Below, piece after piece: positions 5,685-6,264 of a stretch of 6,264 bases of DNA (its first letter is position 1; every line of letters begins with the position of its first letter). This DNA comes from JALHMQ01 sp020248785 (GTDB lineage Bacteria > Pseudomonadota > Gammaproteobacteria > Burkholderiales > Burkholderiaceae_F): NCBI GenBank assembly GCA_046343415.1, contig JBKDNL010000022.1, positions 1 to 6,264 on the forward strand, read 5' to 3'. The notes beneath the pieces were generated by a model. It did not search any database and was not told the DNA's origin. It was given only the letters and a program-made list of their open reading frames with translations. Position numbers and translations under genes: made by a program.

Positions 5685-5711
5685 GCACTCGCGCGTCAGG
5701 CGCGGGTGCAC
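5683..5711 (+). terminator. Strong stem-loop downstream of the GST gene, possible terminator
   Basis: GTGCACTCGCGC (5683-5694) and GCGCGGGTGCAC (5700-5711) pair over 12 positions, with one G-U wobble, around the loop GTCAG. It lies 48 nt after the GST stop. There is no T-run after it, so termination would need another factor, or the stem may protect the 3' end of the message. No other terminator candidate is seen after the gene. Confidence 0.45.
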
Positions 5712-5844
5712 GCAGCCGCTGGGCGGCACGAGCGGGCGGCACACACGGCGACGGCTCCCCTGCGATTGCAAACGCATTCGCGTCTTGGGCTTGCACCGTC
5801 GCGTGACGCGGCGTGTTGCGGTCCCGGCGGCGCGGGCCGCGGCA

Positions 5845-6027
5845 TCAAAACCGACCCTCGCAGCTCGATCGCTGTCGCCCGCCCTGATGGACCAGCGCGC
5901 CCGCGGCCGGCGGCGGGATCTTCTCGTTGCGCCTGTAGCAGTTCAGTCCGGGGTTGTCCGCGGGCGCCGGGGTCGCCGTGACCTCCCAAGGCTTGTCGAC
6001 TCTACTGCGGCGGGACAAGCTCGCGAA
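5845..6027 (-). pseudogene. Unassigned reading frame, possible gene remnant
   Basis: The minus frame is open from 6027 to TGA (complement of 5845-5847), about 60 codons. It includes KPWEVTATPAPADNPGLNCY, then RRNEKIPPPAAGALVHQ and a tail ending SCEGRF. Over the last 52 codons about 87% of third positions are G or C, and the composition looks protein-like (two cysteines, Trp-Glu-Val start of a strand). There is no ATG; a TTG at 6016-6018 is the only start candidate, and it lies within the end of the hydrolase remnant. I do not recognise the family. It may be the end of a decayed gene or a chance open frame in GC-rich DNA. Confidence 0.25.
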
Positions 6028-6076
6028 TCAACCTGGCGGACAGTTCAGGGTGCTCCAGCGGCGTCAGATGACCTGA
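6002..6076 (-). pseudogene. C-terminal remnant of an alpha/beta-hydrolase
   Basis: Read on the minus strand, the frame ending in TAG (complement of 6002-6004) encodes SGHLTPLEHPELSARLIREL followed by VPPQ. This is the classic end of alpha/beta-hydrolase fold enzymes: the catalytic-His motif GH[LM]xxLExP and a final amphipathic helix. The His codon is the complement of 6068-6070. The frame remains open to 6181 without a start, but beyond Ser-Gly-His it runs into the foldback arm and loses clear homology. Neither the nucleophile elbow (GxSxG) nor the acid residue is in the window. The rest of the gene may be lost or may lie to the right of 6243. Confidence 0.5.
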
Positions 6077-6243
6077 GAGGGTGAGAGGCAATCCGACATG
6101 CCCGCTGTGACTGCCCAAAGCGGCCCACTCGTCGTTGCAAATGCTCGCCGTAGCCCGAGCTACGGCTGCGCTTTGCGCCTAGATTGGAGCGCTTTGGGCA
6201 GCCCCCTCAGGCACGCCGGATTGCCTCTCACCCTCTGAGGTCA
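6069..6243. repeat. 175-bp foldback element with 54-bp inverted arms (MITE-like or structured RNA)
   Basis: The left arm (6069-6122, starting TGACCTGAGAGGGTGAGAGG) and the reverse complement of the right arm (6190-6243, starting TGACCTCAGAGGGTGAGAGG) match at 46 of 54 positions without gaps. Most mismatches fall in one 8-bp patch; the outer 27 bp have one mismatch and the inner 12 bp none. The 67-bp centre folds into its own hairpin. No coding sequence of its own is visible and I could not find a clear target-site duplication. A non-autonomous mobile element, a dispersed palindromic repeat, or a structured RNA are all possible. It has no integron attC core sites. Confidence 0.7.
6137..6176. 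repeat. Central hairpin of the foldback element
   Basis: GCCGTAGC (6147-6154) and GCTACGGC (6159-6166) pair perfectly around the loop CCGA. After a small bulge the stem continues with GC/GC and GCAAA (6137-6141) against TTTGC (6172-6176). Three nested pairings (outer arms, lower stem, apical stem) therefore share one axis. Confidence 0.6.
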
Positions 6244-6264
6244 CGCCGTCGGCTGCGCGCCGCA

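Larger units (their letters stand above)
5636..6264. other. 629-bp stretch without an intact gene
   Basis: After the GST stop the region holds a direct repeat and stem-loop (5664-5711), an unremarkable part (5712-5844) in which I see nothing, an unassigned minus-strand reading frame (5845-6027), the C-terminal remnant of an alpha/beta-hydrolase (6002 to about 6076), and a 175-bp foldback repeat (6069-6243). The mixture suggests gene decay around a repeat element. The window ends 21 bp beyond the foldback. Confidence 0.6.

Noticed and set aside
5683..6084. Plus-strand frame of 133 codons after the GST gene
   Set aside because: Arg-rich, no motif, crosses the stem-loop and both remnants; not credible as a gene.
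6069..6243. Foldback as an integron attC site
   Set aside because: The outer ends lack the paired RYYYAAC and GTTRRRY core sites, and no integrase or cassette array is visible.

Overview
The window is very GC-rich DNA (roughly 70% by eye) with strongly GC-biased third codon positions. The protein families look like a high-GC beta- or gamma-proteobacterium of the Burkholderiales/Xanthomonadales type. That placement is an impression from protein style (QueC, beta-class GST, the sigma/anti-sigma pair) and was not tested by a search.

Layout, left to right. Positions 1 to about 334 are the right-hand end of an IS1380-like insertion sequence: the last 43 codons of its transposase, a tail of about 200 bp, and a terminal-repeat-like end. 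The element abuts and truncates queC (332-925, minus strand), whose frame stops exactly at the first cysteine of its zinc-binding tail. Divergent from queC is a three-gene plus-strand block: a two-part lipoprotein of unknown function (1068-1937), an ECF-type RNA polymerase sigma factor (2006-2653), and a single-pass membrane protein that is probably its anti-sigma factor (2650-3711, ATGA overlap). A 31-bp near-perfect palindrome covers the proposed GTG start of the sigma gene. Convergent with this block is a minus-strand N-formylglutamate amidohydrolase-family gene (3769-4593, TTG start with a good Shine-Dalgarno). A possible small membrane protein (4790-4981) follows, then a well-preserved beta-class glutathione S-transferase (5033-5635) with its own promoter and ribosome-binding site.

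The right end (5636-6264) has no intact gene. It holds a strong stem-loop 48 nt after the GST gene, an unassigned minus-strand reading frame, the C-terminal remnant of an alpha/beta-hydrolase, and a 175-bp foldback structure (two 54-bp inverted arms with a third hairpin between them) placed exactly where the hydrolase remnant loses its homology. I saw nothing in 5712-5844.

How the parts fit. The lipoprotein, sigma and membrane anti-sigma genes form a plausible envelope-sensing regulatory unit: the anti-sigma factor would hold the sigma factor at the inner membrane, and a long Ala/Pro-rich periplasmic arm would reach the sensing site. The partnership with the lipoprotein is inferred from gene order only. 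The other genes look like independent housekeeping or accessory functions. The two ends of the window both show genes damaged by repeat elements. I see no CRISPR array, tRNA, rRNA or obvious defence system.
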